Below, one piece after another: positions 35,301-49,798 of a stretch of DNA of 64,000 nt. Positions within the stretch are counted from its first letter, which is position 1. Each line of letters opens with the position of its first letter. This DNA comes from Drosophila pseudoobscura (Eukaryota > Arthropoda > Insecta > Diptera > Drosophilidae), in assembly GCF_009870125.1 (NCBI RefSeq), contig NC_046679.1, positions 19,282,001-19,346,000 on the forward strand, given 5' to 3'. The notes beneath the pieces were generated by a model, which did no database searches, had not been told where the DNA came from, and saw only the letters and a program-made list of their open reading frames with translations. Made by a program: the position numbers and the translations under genes.

Positions 35301-36381
35301 GCTCTTGCGGCTTAGTAAAAAATAAACCATGCATAATATCCCCCCAACGTTGTCGTCGTCGTTGACATCGCCATCATCAGCATTTGAGATATAAATTTTT
35401 ATATGATTTGAGGGACGACCCGTGCCATAATTATGTTTGACAACGGATGTACTTCTATGTGTGTGTGTGTGTGTGCGTCATAGAAAAATATTCAACTTTT
35501 TTATGGGCGAACTCCAAGTTTTGTGAGTTTTTGTGTAGTTCAAACCTTCAGATTGTAGTCCTATCTGCCTCTGTGATTGCGTCTCACTCGAGGCAGATTT
35601 GGGGCCGCCCGGGGTCCAGGAACACAGCGATTATTATTGCCAATCAAGTGGAGTGCCATGCCACTGCCTCTGGCTAGTTTGATCTCTGATTGCAGTCAGC
35701 ATGTCAAGAGAGAGAGAGAGTCAAGAAATTGCTTCGACGAGTTGCCAAAGGCGTCTCCACTGACATCGGGAGCCAGTTCAATGTATAAATAGAACTAGAA
35801 TCAAACGATAGAAATGTTGGCATCGATAAAAGAGAGATGATTTCGGGTTAAATATTTTCACGTTTGCGTCGCTTCCCTTTTCATCAGTATTCATTCCCCC
35901 AAATTCGAATTATACGCCCCACCCAGTCACAATACAATCTTCTATCGTATCTTCTATCTCCCTCTTCTCTGATATCTTTCATCTCTTATGCAATGTACTC
36001 GTAATTCATAAGCCACTTCGATGCTCTGAGAGTTCATACACAGAGTAGCAGAATTTCCGAGTAATATGCTTTCGATAACATTTTCCTCGTATGACAAATT
36101 TTTGTCGTAGCTGAGGGGGAAAAAAAACACAGAAAAGAGACAAAAATATTTGAGTGAAACAGGAAAAGTTTGCCACCAACAGGAGGAAGAGTAAAATTGG
36201 GAGGAAGGTCTGGGACAAAGTGTTAAATGTTGACATGTCATGACATTCCAACGAGCGGCAAGCGGGCAAGCAGATGGGCCTTAGCCTTAGCCTTAGACCG
36301 GCAGGCCATCATGTCTAACGAACGCAGGAAGTTCGCTGAGCAGAAAATGATGAAGAAGAGCAAGATTGGTCAACAACTGTC

Positions 36382-36420
36382 GAGAGAGAAAGAGAGACAG
36401 AGAGAGAGAGAGAGAGAGGG
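36382..36420. repeat. (GA)n microsatellite
   Basis: Nearly 40 bp of GAGA, interrupted twice; potential GAGA-factor tract. Confidence 0.9.
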
Positions 36421-37800
36421 AAAAGCGCTGGGACGAGCGGCTTACATACTGACAGCTGACAGGCAAACCAATGAACTACATTATGACATGGCAACCATTC
36501 CACTCCGGTTCTCTTTCCTTCCTTTCCAACGCTTCGGCTCGTCTTGAAATAACATTTGCTATGTGCCAGACCCTGTCCGTATCTGTGTGTTTGTGTGTGT
36601 GTGTGTGCAGAACATCAACTAATATTGTCAACGCAACATTCGACTTGTTATCCCTTCCGCTTGCCTGGCCTGGTGCCTCGTCTTCATCTGGATTCGGTTC
36701 CCAGCATCTCTGCTTAATTTCGTTTTGAACTCCTCGGCCGCCATTTTGTCCTCTCTGTCTGTCTCCCTATATACGGCTGCTTCCCTTTCAATTCGCCGTC
36801 TCTGTCAGTTATTTGCAGAAATTTATTGAAATTGTTTGTCAAATTCCGTTTACTTGTTTTTCGCATTTTGCCAAAAAATTCTCTTTTTGCTCGCACCAAA
36901 TGATGACAAGGACAACCAGACTTCCGTCGATGTCCTGTCCTCTTGCGCCATTTTCTTTTCTGTTCTCTTTTTGTTTTTTTTTTGCTTGGCAGTTAATCTA
37001 AGAACTTGAACTCTCTGGGAACTGGCTGTCGGGGCTATATGGCCGTTTCGTGCCATATCAACTACAAGTTTTGTCCTTACTGCGACCCCTCGCTTGCCCC
37101 CACAGTAAACTCATCTCCGCCCTTTTCTTTTATAAGTTGGCGCTATAAAATGTTGCGCCATTTCCCATATGCATGATGTGCGTCTCGAAAATCCTCTCTG
37201 ACGTTTTTCCTCTTCCTTCAGTTCGTTTTTTGCATGCAATTTTCGCATATCGCTGAACACTTTGGCCAGAACTAGCTTACTTTTTACCCTTCTTCTCGCT
37301 TCATTTGTGAAGCGAAATATTATATATTCTACATATATTTAGGGAGCGATTCATGATTTTATTGATGTTGCCTGAATTTGAATGACATTGTAAAATTATA
37401 CGCAAATACTCAGATGTACGAGTATGTAGATGTATGCAGCCAACAAAAGGACATCCATACAGCTTTCCGTCTCTCCGAATATTGAGAAACTTGTGGAAAA
37501 AACAATAACAAAACTAAAAAAAACTGAAAAATGGCGAAAGAAATGTATTGTGAAAACTTTTATGTGTATATCTATTAAAACTTAGACGAGTATGGGTATG
37601 TGTGTCATATTGGACAACAGTCACATTCAAAGCACATCCATATATATTTCCATGCTTAAACCAAAATAAAACTACCATCGGGTCGACCGTCTCTAAGTGG
37701 AACTTTTGTGGGTGGCTGCTCCACCCGTTGGCTCGATATTTATGATTCCCATGTATTCGTATTATGCAAGCGACAGCCATCCGAAGAAGAGCTCTTTTAA

Positions 37801-38460
37801 TGATCAGTATGACCCAGTATGGGACATTAAGGAACTCAATGTGAAGTGCTTCAATATATAATAAATAAGATTATCTAAAGATATAAAGAATATTTATTTT
37901 AATTTATGATTGAAGACATTGAAAAACGGCCGAGTAAAAAGAAAAACAGCCGTATTTAAATTAAATATTCGGTTTTTAAATACAAAAAGTGTGATTCAAT
38001 AGAATTCAGTTTTATTTAAATTGTAGATGTATTAAAAAAGTGTTCTTAGGGCCGTATAAATCTATTTAATCTAAATAGAATGCACTTTAAAATAAATATA
38101 TGATATTAAATATGTAGGAAATATATTTGTATATTTAAAATATGCATTTTATTTAAAACAAAAATTTGCACATTACTTTCAAAATTTAGGTAAAGACACT
38201 TCAATCTATGACAAGAGTAAAATAGTAAATAGTTTAATATAAATTTTTATTTTATTACATTTCGAGAGAACCTATGACGCACGTACATATATGAGAATTG
38301 TTAATAGAACTAACTAACTAGACCTAATTCAAATCTTTATGGAATTTATAAAAGTAAATCCACCTAAAAATAATATTGCAAATTCATCAACAAATCGAAT
38401 TTTGTAAATTCAGCAATGCCATTCCATTGACAATAAGCTTATAGCCAGAACCATGCTCCA
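37801..38460. other. AT-rich block, possible decayed repeat
   Basis: About 660 bp, strongly A+T rich, with an inverted-looking pair of words ACGGCCG/CGGCCGT-like (37927 and 37948 region: AACGGCCGAG and AACAGCCGTA). No ORF or clean termini. Confidence 0.5.
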
Positions 38461-40743
38461 AACAGAACTTCTATGCATGGACAACTATTGAGTGCATCCT
38501 CTTTGTTCATTATCTCATCCTATGCCAGGTTTTCGTCACTTAAGAGATTTCCTTGTTTCCAATCTTCCTGAAGCAGAGGAATTAAGTGGCATCAGGGCCA
38601 AATTATACCAAAGTGTGTGGAAGTGTGTGTCAGGTTTTTTAGTCCGTCAGCCCAATCTCGGGAAACGCTTTTTTGTCAAGTTAAGCAAGTCATGGATGGG
38701 AGGAAGGGGAGTAGGAAGGAGCGAAAATTGCACGATAACACTAGAGGCAGCTCTCAGACACACATCCAAATATAGGCTATGGCCATAATAGGCTCAAGAC
38801 GCTTTTATTCAACACTTTTCAGGCAGCCAAAATGGCGCCAGCCTGAATACAGAATACACACACAGAAAACAAAAAAATGGAGCCGAATGAATGGGGCAAA
38901 GGAGCAGGGCCAAAAAGAAGTACTCGTAATAGGCACACGCACCAAAGACAAAGGCTAAGGAAGGACCAGGACCAGCATCACGAAAAAAGGAGCCAAAACC
39001 TCTTTCAAATTTCCATTGGATTTTTCTTTGTTTTTTTTCTTTTTTGGGTTTTTCTTGTGTTTCCCCTGCCGCTGTTGCCGGACAAAAGGCCGCTACGAGT
39101 ATTCATTTACACGAGATATTTTTTTGGGAGAGACGACGGTGAAACTGAATACGAAATCCCTGAAATCCCAGAAACAAGTGAAAAAAGTATTGTGTGCCAA
39201 AAATAAAAATGTCAATTTGCCAAATGTCGGCAAAACGGAAGTTTATATTCTCTGCTTCTTTGGTACGTTTTTGGCCATCATTTTGTGTTGCTTGTTGTTG
39301 TTGTTGGTATTGTTTGGGTTTTGGGTGCAGGTAGAACGCGGAAAACTTCAAAGCTAGAGTCAGGTGCGGTGTCAAAGTTGCCACACCAACCACCACCAGC
39401 AGTGCAAAGTAATTTCCGAAATATTGTACTCAGAGACACTCATACTCACTCGCATTCATCCGCATCCGCACCCGCACCCGCTCTCGCTCACCCACACACA
39501 CAGCCGCAACGAGTTATATAGATATACAAAAGCCAACCCCCAAATCCAAAAAGAAAACCACTTTAATTTCCTCGGGCTCCGGGTCGGCCAACAGCAACAG
39601 CAACAGCAACGCCAACAAGAACGACAAGAAAATGGACGGGAACCCTCGTTATATGTAAAATATATCTTTCGCCCCAGTCACAGTCACAGTCACAGCAGCA
39701 GCACCAGCCATACTAGAAGCAGAGTCACAGTCATTCAAATGATTTTGGCTAGGATATTTGACTGAGAAACCTTTAGATATCTGTCCATTTCCATTTCCAT
39801 TTGCCAATTGCCATGAATCTCCACCTTAAGCCTTTAGTTTAAAGTGTATTTAATTTAAATGACTCGAAGGGTAGCAATTTGCTCACTAGGGGAGAATGGG
39901 AACGGAGCATGGACCACGGAGCATTGCGACAGTGAAGGGGAAAATTTTATGTAATGAGTTGAGCTCGTTTTGAGGGTTGGGAATCGCCACACAGCCCACC
40001 TATTCGTGGGCGGTAGGGGAAAAGTTTCCATCGGCAAATGAAGACCAACAAGTTTAGTGGTGGAAGCCAAGCTGCCAAATTGTGAGGCAAAAATGTTCCC
40101 AAAGACCGTTCGCAAGGAAAGTTTTCACAAAAACGGTTAAAGCTTAACTGCCTCTTGGCTTACTCGGTGCCCAAGACAAAGACTTGCCGCTGACGTATCG
40201 GGGAAAATGGTCGCCTAAAAGGTAAATTTATAAACTAAATGGTTGGAAAACTCTCGTCGGATCGGCCCCATTTAAAATCCAACCTTCCCTTCGCGAGCTC
40301 CTCTCCTCCCTTAAGCTGCCGCTCCAGTTGGATTCACTGGCCAATTTCGCTGAATTCACTTTGGGGCTGGCTGATTTCAGTTCGTTGACTGGAAGCAGTG
40401 CAATTCGCGCGTGCAACGTAATAAACTGTCTTGCCTCCACAGCGAGAAGGAGGGAGCGAGGAAAGGAGAGGTTGTGGATGGGGGTGTAACCGCAGTCAGC
40501 ATCACAGCCTCATGCCCGTGCCCATGCCCACAGGCGAGTCAGCAACTGGGATCTAGGATCTGGAAACTGGAAACTGTGGGATCTGGGCCTGGCTGGCTGC
40601 GTTTAAAAACTTACTTCCTTCCGGCTTGTTAGGCGGCAGAAATTGCCGAAGCACAGGGAGCGGAAAAAAGAAGAAAATGCCAAATGCAGTGATACAAATG
40701 CGATTTTCTGGCAGCGGTAAAGGCAGGAAGAGGTGTGTATTAT

Positions 40744-40764
40744 ACACACACACACACACACACA
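40744..40764. repeat. (AC)n microsatellite
   Basis: Near-perfect AC array. Confidence 0.9.
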
Positions 40765-40931
40765 TACACAGAGGGATATAGAATGGGACACACAAAGTGG
40801 CAGGCAGAGATTTAAGGCTTTGGTTGCTGACACTTTTTCAAGTTGATGGCGCCTCCACATACAAACACGGATACAGACGTTACACTCTATTTGGCAACGG
40901 CGCCAGAGTCAGGCCAGGCCACGCACTGTAT

Positions 40932-40951
40932 GGGTACGGTATGCCGTACCC
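40932..40951. repeat. Short perfect inverted repeat (8-bp stem, 4-nt loop)
   Basis: GGGTACGG at 40932-40939 and CCGTACCC at 40944-40951 surround TATG. No associated ORF or transposon end. Confidence 0.8.
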
Positions 40952-43900
40952 AACTCAAAATGCCGTGCCGGAAATTATTGAACGCACACACACACAGGCA
41001 CAGTGAAGCTTACAAGAGAACAGAGCGGGGATTCACACATATTTAAAATGCAAAAAGTCAACGACTGCGCAGGAAAAAGCCACTGAAGCTCTGCCTGAGC
41101 ATTATAATGCGAGAAATATATTCATACGATTACAATAAGAATCGAATAATGTGGAGGAGAGAGCCAGAGCAACCACAATCCATGTGTGTGCGCTGCGTGG
41201 TGTGTGGCGCATGTAACGAGTCGATGTCGATGCCTCTGATTCCGATGCTGCTGCTCCACAAGGGGGTTAACCAGACGGAAGTTGGCTTTGCCAAAAGAAC
41301 TGGCAACTGTCGTTGGTTGAAGTACCGGAGGGCGCGAAATCAATGCGAATGAAAGTCAATTGAATATGCTGGAATGGATGCTGGAACTGGATGTACACCA
41401 AGATACCAGTATGATATGATATGCCTTTGATTTATGGTTATTTTCTCCTATAGTTGATCAGTAGATCTCCATCATCGATGGATTGTACTTGCGTACGGTT
41501 CATGTGAAATCAGTCAGGTGGTTAAAGATCTGCGACTCCATTGACCTTAAATCCAGAGTACACTGTGGTGCTATCGCAAGACCATAAATAACACTTGGAA
41601 CAATGGTAAATTGTTCGCCTGCCCTTTGCCGTGTTTGCGTTACGCATACGCCATGTGGAGCGGCGGTGCGGAGCGGTCTGGCATCGATTTGCTGCCACAT
41701 TTCGATTGCTGTTTTTTTCTTTTTTTTTTTTGCCGTGGTTCTTTCTGGTTTTTTCCCTTTTCTCGCAGATGGGCCATAACGAAATATTTATGCGACGTCA
41801 TTGGGGCATCATTTAAGTCGCTTACATATCTGGCCGTATATGTGGCGCCCCAAATCTCTGCCCATCTGTTCTGGGCTTAGGGCCAGCCTTAATTTGAATT
41901 TAATTGAAGGCCCGCTTGAATGCGGTGGGGTGGGGTTGGCTATTGCCGTTGCCGTGGCCGTTGCCATTGCCATAGTGGCGGCCATTGCAACTGGCACATC
42001 CAATTAATGGTGGCCGAAACTAGCGCTGAATGTGTGTCGAGTGCTCGTAGAGAGAATGTTAAATAAAATATGGAGAGAGCCGAGAGCAACAGAGTCGAGA
42101 CTCTCGGGCCCAGTCCGTTGCTTTTTTTCGCTCTAGCTTGTTTGTTTGCCGCTTGTTCGGCTTTCGTTTACTTTTTCTCCTCTTTTTTCCGCTTTTCCTC
42201 TTATTTTTCCTCCCTTTTTCCCTGTACATAAAGTGGTTGAAAAAAATGCGTGTGTGTGCCACTTAAGTTTACATTTTCATTTGCTTGCCCCAATGACTTT
42301 TGCCGTTTACAATCATTTTTTCCGTTCTCCCTCTCTTCCGTGCCCCTATGGAAATTGCACATTAAATTAATTTTCAGCTTGTTTGAAGTTTTGACCCAGC
42401 CAAGCCAAAAGTAGAGAAAGCAGCAGTAAAAGCAGCAAATAGAACATAAAATCTTGTAGTTTATGCCAACATTCCAACATCCCCAGCACCCAGCACCCTG
42501 CACCCTGCTCCATGATCCCTGCTCCCTGCTGCATATGTGTGTGTTGCGTGTGTGTGCGGACTTGTGGCGAGTGTGGCAAATTCGACGGAAGCCAAGTTGC
42601 TCGGCACTCACGGCTATTAGCTTTGGTTTTTTAGTGCGTTTGCCTCCAAAAATGAAAAGGCAGACGCTGCAGCGCGCTGGCTGCGAAATAGTAAAATGTC
42701 AGCGTAAAAGTGTAATTTATGTGCATGTGTGAGTGACTGGAAAAAGGGGCTCTGACTCTTCCGGTTTCCCTTTTTATTCCCATTTTACTCCAATGTTGCC
42801 TTTAGGATCGGCTCGGTTCGGTTAGGTTCAATTCAACGCGGTTTGTTTCCCAACCAGAACCACGAGGCATACATCAATCAATTCATTGACTTTGCTCTAA
42901 GGATAAAACCCATCTTTTGGCCTAAGCAACGGCAACAACAAGAATGCGAAATTTTTCATAGCAGGGGGTAATAAAACTTTTGCGCCAGCCTAGTCCCAAC
43001 TTGATATATTGAATGCAGCAGCAGCAGCAGTACAGCACCTTTCTGCCAGCCATCGATATGTGTGTACATTTGTAGTTTTATGTGTCTGACAGTACGAACA
43101 GGAGTTGGCTCCATATGTATGTGTGATGTCTGTGTGTGTGTGTGTGCGGGGCTGTAATTCATGGGCTGCCATCAAAGTAATCCCTCCGGCATAATATCAG
43201 TCAAGGGCAGAATAAAACACGACAGCCAAAGCCAGTAAAGCGAAACGAAAGGGGAAAGAGTTTTTGCTCTAAAGAAAGTTTTGCAAACTTTCTAAAAGTA
43301 CGACAGCAGGGGAAATTTCATCTCAGAAATCATGTTAATTATTGGTTCAAGTTCCCCGTATTTATTTTTCGAAAGCCCCCACGAAATATGATTATATTTT
43401 TCAGTTTACCCAAGCGTGTATGAAATATGTATGTAAGTTTGTTGTATAATACTTTATTGCTTCTATGTCGATGGGAAAACTATTAATAAGATGGAAGAGA
43501 ACGAACGGGGAAAACATGATGCCAGCGAGGCCTAAGTGGTGTCCTGACCCACGACCAGGATCCAGAGCAGGACATGTTCACGCCCCACTTGTTAAGCAAA
43601 AGCAAAAACCAGCACATCACCAAAGGAGCAGAAGGAGGAGGGCTCTGGCCACGTTTTTCTTGTGCAAACAACAGAAACGAACGTTCGCATAAATTTTTCG
43701 TTTTGGGGCCACATAAAAATTTATATAATTGAGCCGCGGCAGGCGCCTAAATGAGAAAGGAGAATAAAAGGATGCCAGGACACGCAGCGTGGATGGGCCT
43801 GCCTCAAAAGAAAGCCCAGTTCATCTTGCCCCACACGAAAGGCACAGGCCCAGAGTGAGGGAGAGAGAGAGAGCAGAAGTGAAGCAGAGTGAAAGGAAAG

Positions 43901-46365
43901 TTTAAAGCAAATCAAAAACTTGACGATAAGCACGAGTTCAGCTAACAGTCACTCTGATTGGTATTTTTTTTTCTCATCTTCTAGCCCTTCCTCTTCTGTT
44001 CATCCCCAACGTTTCATCATCGTTTCTTTTTTCGGATACACCATAAAATATTTTACATTTTGCTCTGCACAAAAACCGTCAGAAATGTTTTGCTGTGTGC
44101 TGGAAATATGTGGGAAAGTATAAAATGTGTAGCATACTTTTCGGTGCGCTGCCAACCACTTCACTCCATTGTTCTGTTGATGTGCGTGCGTGTATGTGGC
44201 AGAGGGAGAGGGAAACGAGAGGGAAACAAAACTAAGCTCTGGCAGAATCCACCTGAAGCTAGGACCTGGGCCTGGTACGGGCGTGTCCTGGAGAGCGTGG
44301 TAAACACGTAATTAAGCTGAAAATGTCTCAAGGATTAGACATTTTGGCTGCCTTTTGCGCTGTCATCGGGTAACCGACACCCCAAAAACCGCCATTGCCA
44401 CGCCCTGGCGCACTTTCGTGACGCAGGCATTGGCAACAGCTGTCGCCTGCTTATTATGTTTATTATAAATAATTTTGCAGCTGCTCACTGCTCACTGCTC
44501 ACTGCCTTTAACCTAACGATATTGCATATGTTTTTGAATCATCTTTTGTTAGGCAATTTCCCCGCTGCATCCGCATCCAGGTAAATGTTGAATGGGATTT
44601 CGTGCACAGATATTCACGAAAGGTAATGGGCCAAAGCCCACTAAAACCTGCAAAGGTGTGGGGGTGCATGGGAGTAGTTGCCACAGCCAGGCAGTAAATA
44701 AATACTTGAGCAATGACATGTCAACGTTAATAAATGATTAACTTGTCATTTGAAGCAGCATGGAATGAATGGCAGTGGAGTGGAGTCGGATACTGTGGTG
44801 GGGTCTGTCCTGGGGGCCAAGTGTGTGTAATATTTGACTCCCTATATGACTCTCTCTCCGTCCCTCTGTCTGAGCTTGTGTGTGTATAGTTGTTTGCTTG
44901 AATGTGTTGAGCGTTGTCTATGCCTGTCTTAGATTTCGTTTATGTGCGTACTTAAGTTGTCAGTTTGCATATTAGATACGAGTATCTGCAAATAGCTTCA
45001 CTTGCTTGCATGTCCCACCTACCATGCCCTGCCATGCCCTGCCCTGCCCTGCTCGTCCCCTGTCCAACTCAATCAATGTTATGTCACATACGGCTCCCAG
45101 TGCTGGGGGCAACCGGAAAGTGTGGTCTCAAGGAAATAAAGTTTCCTCTGTCCTTGTGTGCGTGCGTGTACGTGTGCGACTGGACGCATAAATCTTATAA
45201 GCTGCTCTCTGTGTAAAAATAAAGACAGACATACTATTTATGATGGCACGCAACTACTACAATACTAACCAGGAAAGGCAGCAAAAAATGAGCAATATCA
45301 AATGGAAGCAAGAAAACACATAATCATAAAGAATCAAATATTATTTTCAAAACCGAATGGTAGTAGTGCTGGGCTGGGGACCAACCAGGCCGAGAGACGG
45401 CTGAAGCTTGGTCTCCACCGTTTAAGCGTATCAGATCAGGCTCAGCATATTCCCCTTGTCCTGAACCCAATTTATTTCCATGAAAATGAAATTTAAACTT
45501 GAATTTGCACTGCAATCAAAAAAGCTACAATATCCATGGCCATTTGGGGGTATATTAATGTCGCAATTTAATGGTCACAAAACACACAATCTGTTCTTCT
45601 TTTTGTCGGACAGATGGGCGCGCCTTTTCATCCCACTTCTGGGACGCCACAACAATAACATTCCGGACTAATTTTAATGAAACAAAAAATACATGTAATA
45701 AAATATAAATAAAAGTATAAATACGCAAACACAAAAGAAGAAACAAAGGGCGGAAACCTTCTGGTTATTCCATTAATTAATGTTATGATTATTATCTGGT
45801 TTTCTGGAGTAACGCAGAAGCACTCTGATGTGGCCTCTGTTGCACGTGCCACTCGATGTTACCCCTGCCCCTGGCCCTGGCCCTGGCCCTCTCCCCGTCC
45901 TTGTTCGCTCGTTCGTTCGTTCACCCAGCCAGGTAAACTTTCATAATTAGTTTTATTGCTCTTGGAACAGCTCCTGCCTTTCGACGGATACATGCATAAA
46001 TCTCCAGCACTTGCACACAAACAAATCACGCTATGATGGGGCAAATGAATGAATGACTCCCCTTGTAGTTTCCCCCCAGCAATTACTTACACAAGCCAAC
46101 ACAAGCTTCGGGCATTGAACCGCACCGAAGGATCCGCATTGGGAGGATAACACAAATCAGAATACCCAATGCCATCGCATTTTTGCTGGCCAGTGTTTGT
46201 TGTGAGCCAGTACAAAGAATTACGAGCCCGGACTTAGTCAGACCTGCCATGTCCTTGCAAATTTATAAGCACCACGTTTCCTGTTTTCCTTTTGGCCCGC
46301 GCATTTTACGAGTACGAGAGATATAGAGGGGTATATCGTACATGTGGGTCCCGTGCCAGAACTCG

Positions 46366-46400
46366 AACCCAAACACGCCCCGTACCCGAACCCGAACCCG
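46366..46400. repeat. (CCCGAA)n short tandem repeat
   Basis: Three to four CCCGAA-type hexamers. An equivalent tract occurs at about 48467-48487. Confidence 0.75.
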
Positions 46401-49400
46401 ACTCTGGTGTTAGATTGATGATGCAGGTGAGTTACGCGGCGCCCTGGCTGATATATGGCCGGATGGGACTGCTGCCAGAGAACGCTTTTAATTGAAAACC
46501 AAAATGACTTTTGCCCCAGGGAAGGGGGGTGTGGTGTGGTCGCTGATGATTTTATGCTAATCTATGCAACTCAGAGGCGGAAAAGCCGCGCAAAGATCCA
46601 AAGCCAAGTGCCCCAAGTCGATTCATTGAAATTCTGCATAAATTAAGCGGCAGAGCAAGTCGCTCCTTTTGTCTCCTCGAATATGTCAGAGTAAAATAAA
46701 CAGTCTCGTTATAATTATGCGAAGTTAAAAACCATCCAATCCCCAGCCTTGAGCTGGCTACTGGCATCCCTCCTGTTCTCAGGTGTTTGTGTCTCAGCTC
46801 AGGATTTTTTATCTTCGGCTGCACCTGCTGCTGCTGCTGCTGTTGGCAAGAGATGAAGTCGCTGGCTGCATTGTGGTTGAAAATTCAATTAAGATCGCCG
46901 AGGCGCTATTATTTTTATGATAATTAGCCTGGCTGTAACTTTCGGTCTTGACCACACAATCCGGTCAAGGCGACGTGCAGGACTTGCAGGATGCTGCAAC
47001 TGGCATGGGACAAAGGATATGCCGCTTAGCCGTATCCAAAACTTTCCCCGAACAAAGCCGCAACTTCGGCTGCCAGTTAAGTGGAATTTTGAGAGATGTG
47101 GCAGTGGCAGTGGCAGTGGCACCAGCAGTGGGCATCCTGCATCGACTGGTCGCTTAATTGGCTTTAAGCCCCCCCCAAATCAATTTATGCACCCAAACAA
47201 AAGTCGGACCCAGCCGCCAGCCTAACGCAGCCCTAGCTCTAGTCGAGGCCGAGGCTGGTGGTCCTCCATTTCGAGTTGATTGGCATCTAGCACTCGGATT
47301 GATTGCGTATACGCAGTGCAGTGTGTGTAAGTTAATCGGGTGGGTTGGGGCCGAGCCAAAGTAGCTTCAATGAGAGTAGTAGGTTCATAATACGCCTTAA
47401 AAATTTATTTTGATTACTTGGAAGTTTTATAGCAGCAGAAAAAACTGGGATTTCTTATGATATTTCATATTCAATCTGAGCATCTGAAAGCCAAGAAAGT
47501 TTCCATTCCTTTCTTTTCGCGTGCGAAAAACTATCCAACTTTTGCTTAATAAATTAGTTAAGAACCCCAAAAAATGTGCTTAATTCAAGATGATTTATCT
47601 GGGCGTACTATATCTGATGCAGTTTTAATTATATTTTTTTTGTGCTCCTCGACTTTCTCTTTCTATTTTTAGACGAAATTGTTTTTCGCTCTAACTTTTG
47701 TGCAGCCGAATGAAATATTTTGATTTGCCGCTGCCTGTGGCAAAAGTTCGTTAAAATATTCATAATTACTTGGCGTGTGATGCGACGCCACTTCAGGCAC
47801 CTCCAACCCCCGGTGCCATTCCTGTCCCCATTTTCCTTTCGCGTTGCTCCTTCCGCTCCGCCCGAGATCGGACCAGGACCAGGGGAAAACTTGCAAAAGA
47901 AAACAGAAATTGTGCTACTTAATGAGCAAGGATGGAAAACTTTGGACGAAAGTTTCGCAAGCGAAATGGGGGCGTGGCCACCCGGGCACATTTAAAATAA
48001 TTACGAATTTATTTAAGCTGCTTTATGGTGAAAAAATAATTTACAATAGATGTCGATGTCGCCATCGCCATCGCCATCGCACGAATAACGAACATTTCTG
48101 CCAAAGTTATTTTCGCTCGCTCTTCGCTTAACCCTTGAAAGCCGAAAATGGAATTTATATATATATGTATGCTTATGTCATAGATGTACAAATTTGCAGA
48201 ATGCTTAGTCGTAAAAAAATATTAGTATTCGTTGTGCCCCTCCTGTTGTTTCCTATTTTACATTTTTAATGGCTGCCAGGGCCATTTCATTGCCACACAC
48301 AAAAGCTGACAGTCGGCCGATACTCCACATGTATGTGCACACACATACACGTATTTACGAGAATATGTATAAGTATGTACCTCTGCACACAAAGACGCAA
48401 TTATCTTGGGCATCCCTTGCCACTCCATAACTACAAGGGAGCCATGGCATCTACTCGCAGAAGAACCGAACCCGAACCCGAACCCCTCTCCTGTGCTCTC
48501 CTCTCCGATAACATGTGTAAAGCGCACACAAAGGACAAGTTTCGCTTTCGCCAAGTCCATTTGCAGATTCTCTGCTGAAAGCGGGTTAAAGTAACAAAAC
48601 CAGAACTCAGACTCAGACTCGGACCCGGACACGGGCCAGGACCAAGTCGACTCCTGCCTGCCATTCGTATTGTGTACGCTTTTTCAGCTCCAGCTCTGTT
48701 CTGTTTGTGGCCCTCTCTGTCTCTCTCTCTCTCTAGCCGCCCGCTGCTGCCTTTACATTTTTGTGTATTTGTGCGTAAAAGCCTTATAAATAAGTTATAC
48801 ACGTGGCAGGAGGCGGGTAATGGGAACAGGAAGAGGAACAGGAACTGGCACTGGAACTGGAACTGTATTGTCATCCAACTGGGGAAATGGACTGAATGTT
48901 GCTTTAAACCCATATTTCAGCTACAATTTTACAGAGCTTAACTCTTTACGGACGGGGCTGCAAAAGGCTGCAAACTTGAAATGTCTGTGGTCAGATTGTC
49001 AACTACATTTATATATTTACCATGAATTTGAGTCTATATCCTTACAAGATTATCATAGGAGCACTTTCAAGTCATCCTGCTTACAACATCCATAGCAGCA
49101 TCCAACAACAACACAGCAACACTCTCTCACAGTTACTAGACAAAATTTCCATTCCCGCCTTCGGTGGCCATTATGGCCAAGTGTGAAATGGCACAAATCG
49201 AATGAAAATCGTTGCAGTAAAAGCAAAAGTCATGCGGCAAAGTCGAAAGTGTTACGTTCCAGCCTTTTCTAGCCCTGTTTCAACGGCCAGCCGAACTCAT
49301 GTATAATTTACAATATTTATTTTACCCGAACGAAGGATACAACGCACTCACATGCGAGAGGCTCCATCGGTTTGTGGCCTCAAGTTTCTGGCTGAGGGAT

Positions 49401-49494
49401 TTCGGGAATGAGTGGGCGCATTCATTTGAGTCGCCGCCTGCTTTGCATGGAAATTGAAAATTACTGCCTGGTAGCAGATCACACTCGATTTGGG

Positions 49495-49534
49495 GCAAGG
49501 GCAGGGACGGGGCAGGGGCAGGGGCAGGGGCTGC
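49495..49534. repeat. (GGGGCA)n G-rich repeat, possible G-quadruplex
   Basis: Five to six G-run hexamers on the plus strand. Confidence 0.85.
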
Positions 49535-49798
49535 GGCAAAGAAATATTAGGGAGACGTCTGCCATTCATAGGCAGAGGCTTAGCAAAGGCTCAAATGAAA
49601 TTTACACAAGTAGACCTAATTGTGAGAGAGAGAGAGTTCCAAGGAAGCGAGCGGCAATTGAAGTAAGCAATTAGCAGCCTGCGGGCAGTAGGCAGGAGCC
49701 AGGCCTCGCCATATTGATTTGCAATTAAGCGCAGCGAAACCTTGTAAAAAATAACCATAAGGATATTTCTTTTTTGCGCGTGGGAGTGCCGAGCTATG

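Larger units (their letters stand above)
33990..37800. other. Start of presumed long intron; non-coding
   Basis: No gene seen. Repeats at 34423-34443 (CACCCG), 35057-35076 (GGGGCC), 35263-35300 (AGCTGT/TGCTGT) and 36382-36420 (GA). The overlapping ORFs around 34598-35217 on both strands follow repeat composition. Confidence 0.45.
38461..46360. other. Presumed intron, no gene seen
   Basis: Simple repeats at 39588-39610 (AACAGC), 39677-39695 (CAGTCA), 40744-40764 (CA), 44484-44502 (CTGCTCA), 45025-45051 (CCCTGC) and 45866-45889 (CCCTGG). A strong pyrimidine tract ending TCTCGCAG at 41768 is an acceptor-like sequence without a following coding frame. Confidence 0.45.

Noticed and set aside
41700..41790. 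Strong acceptor-like pyrimidine tract ending TCTCGCAG followed by ATG
   Set aside because: The frame after it closes within about 17 codons and no donor follows, so no exon can be supported.
46420..46435. GATGCAG|GTGAGT as a second recursive splice site
   Set aside because: No pyrimidine tract or branch point upstream, unlike the site at 52138.
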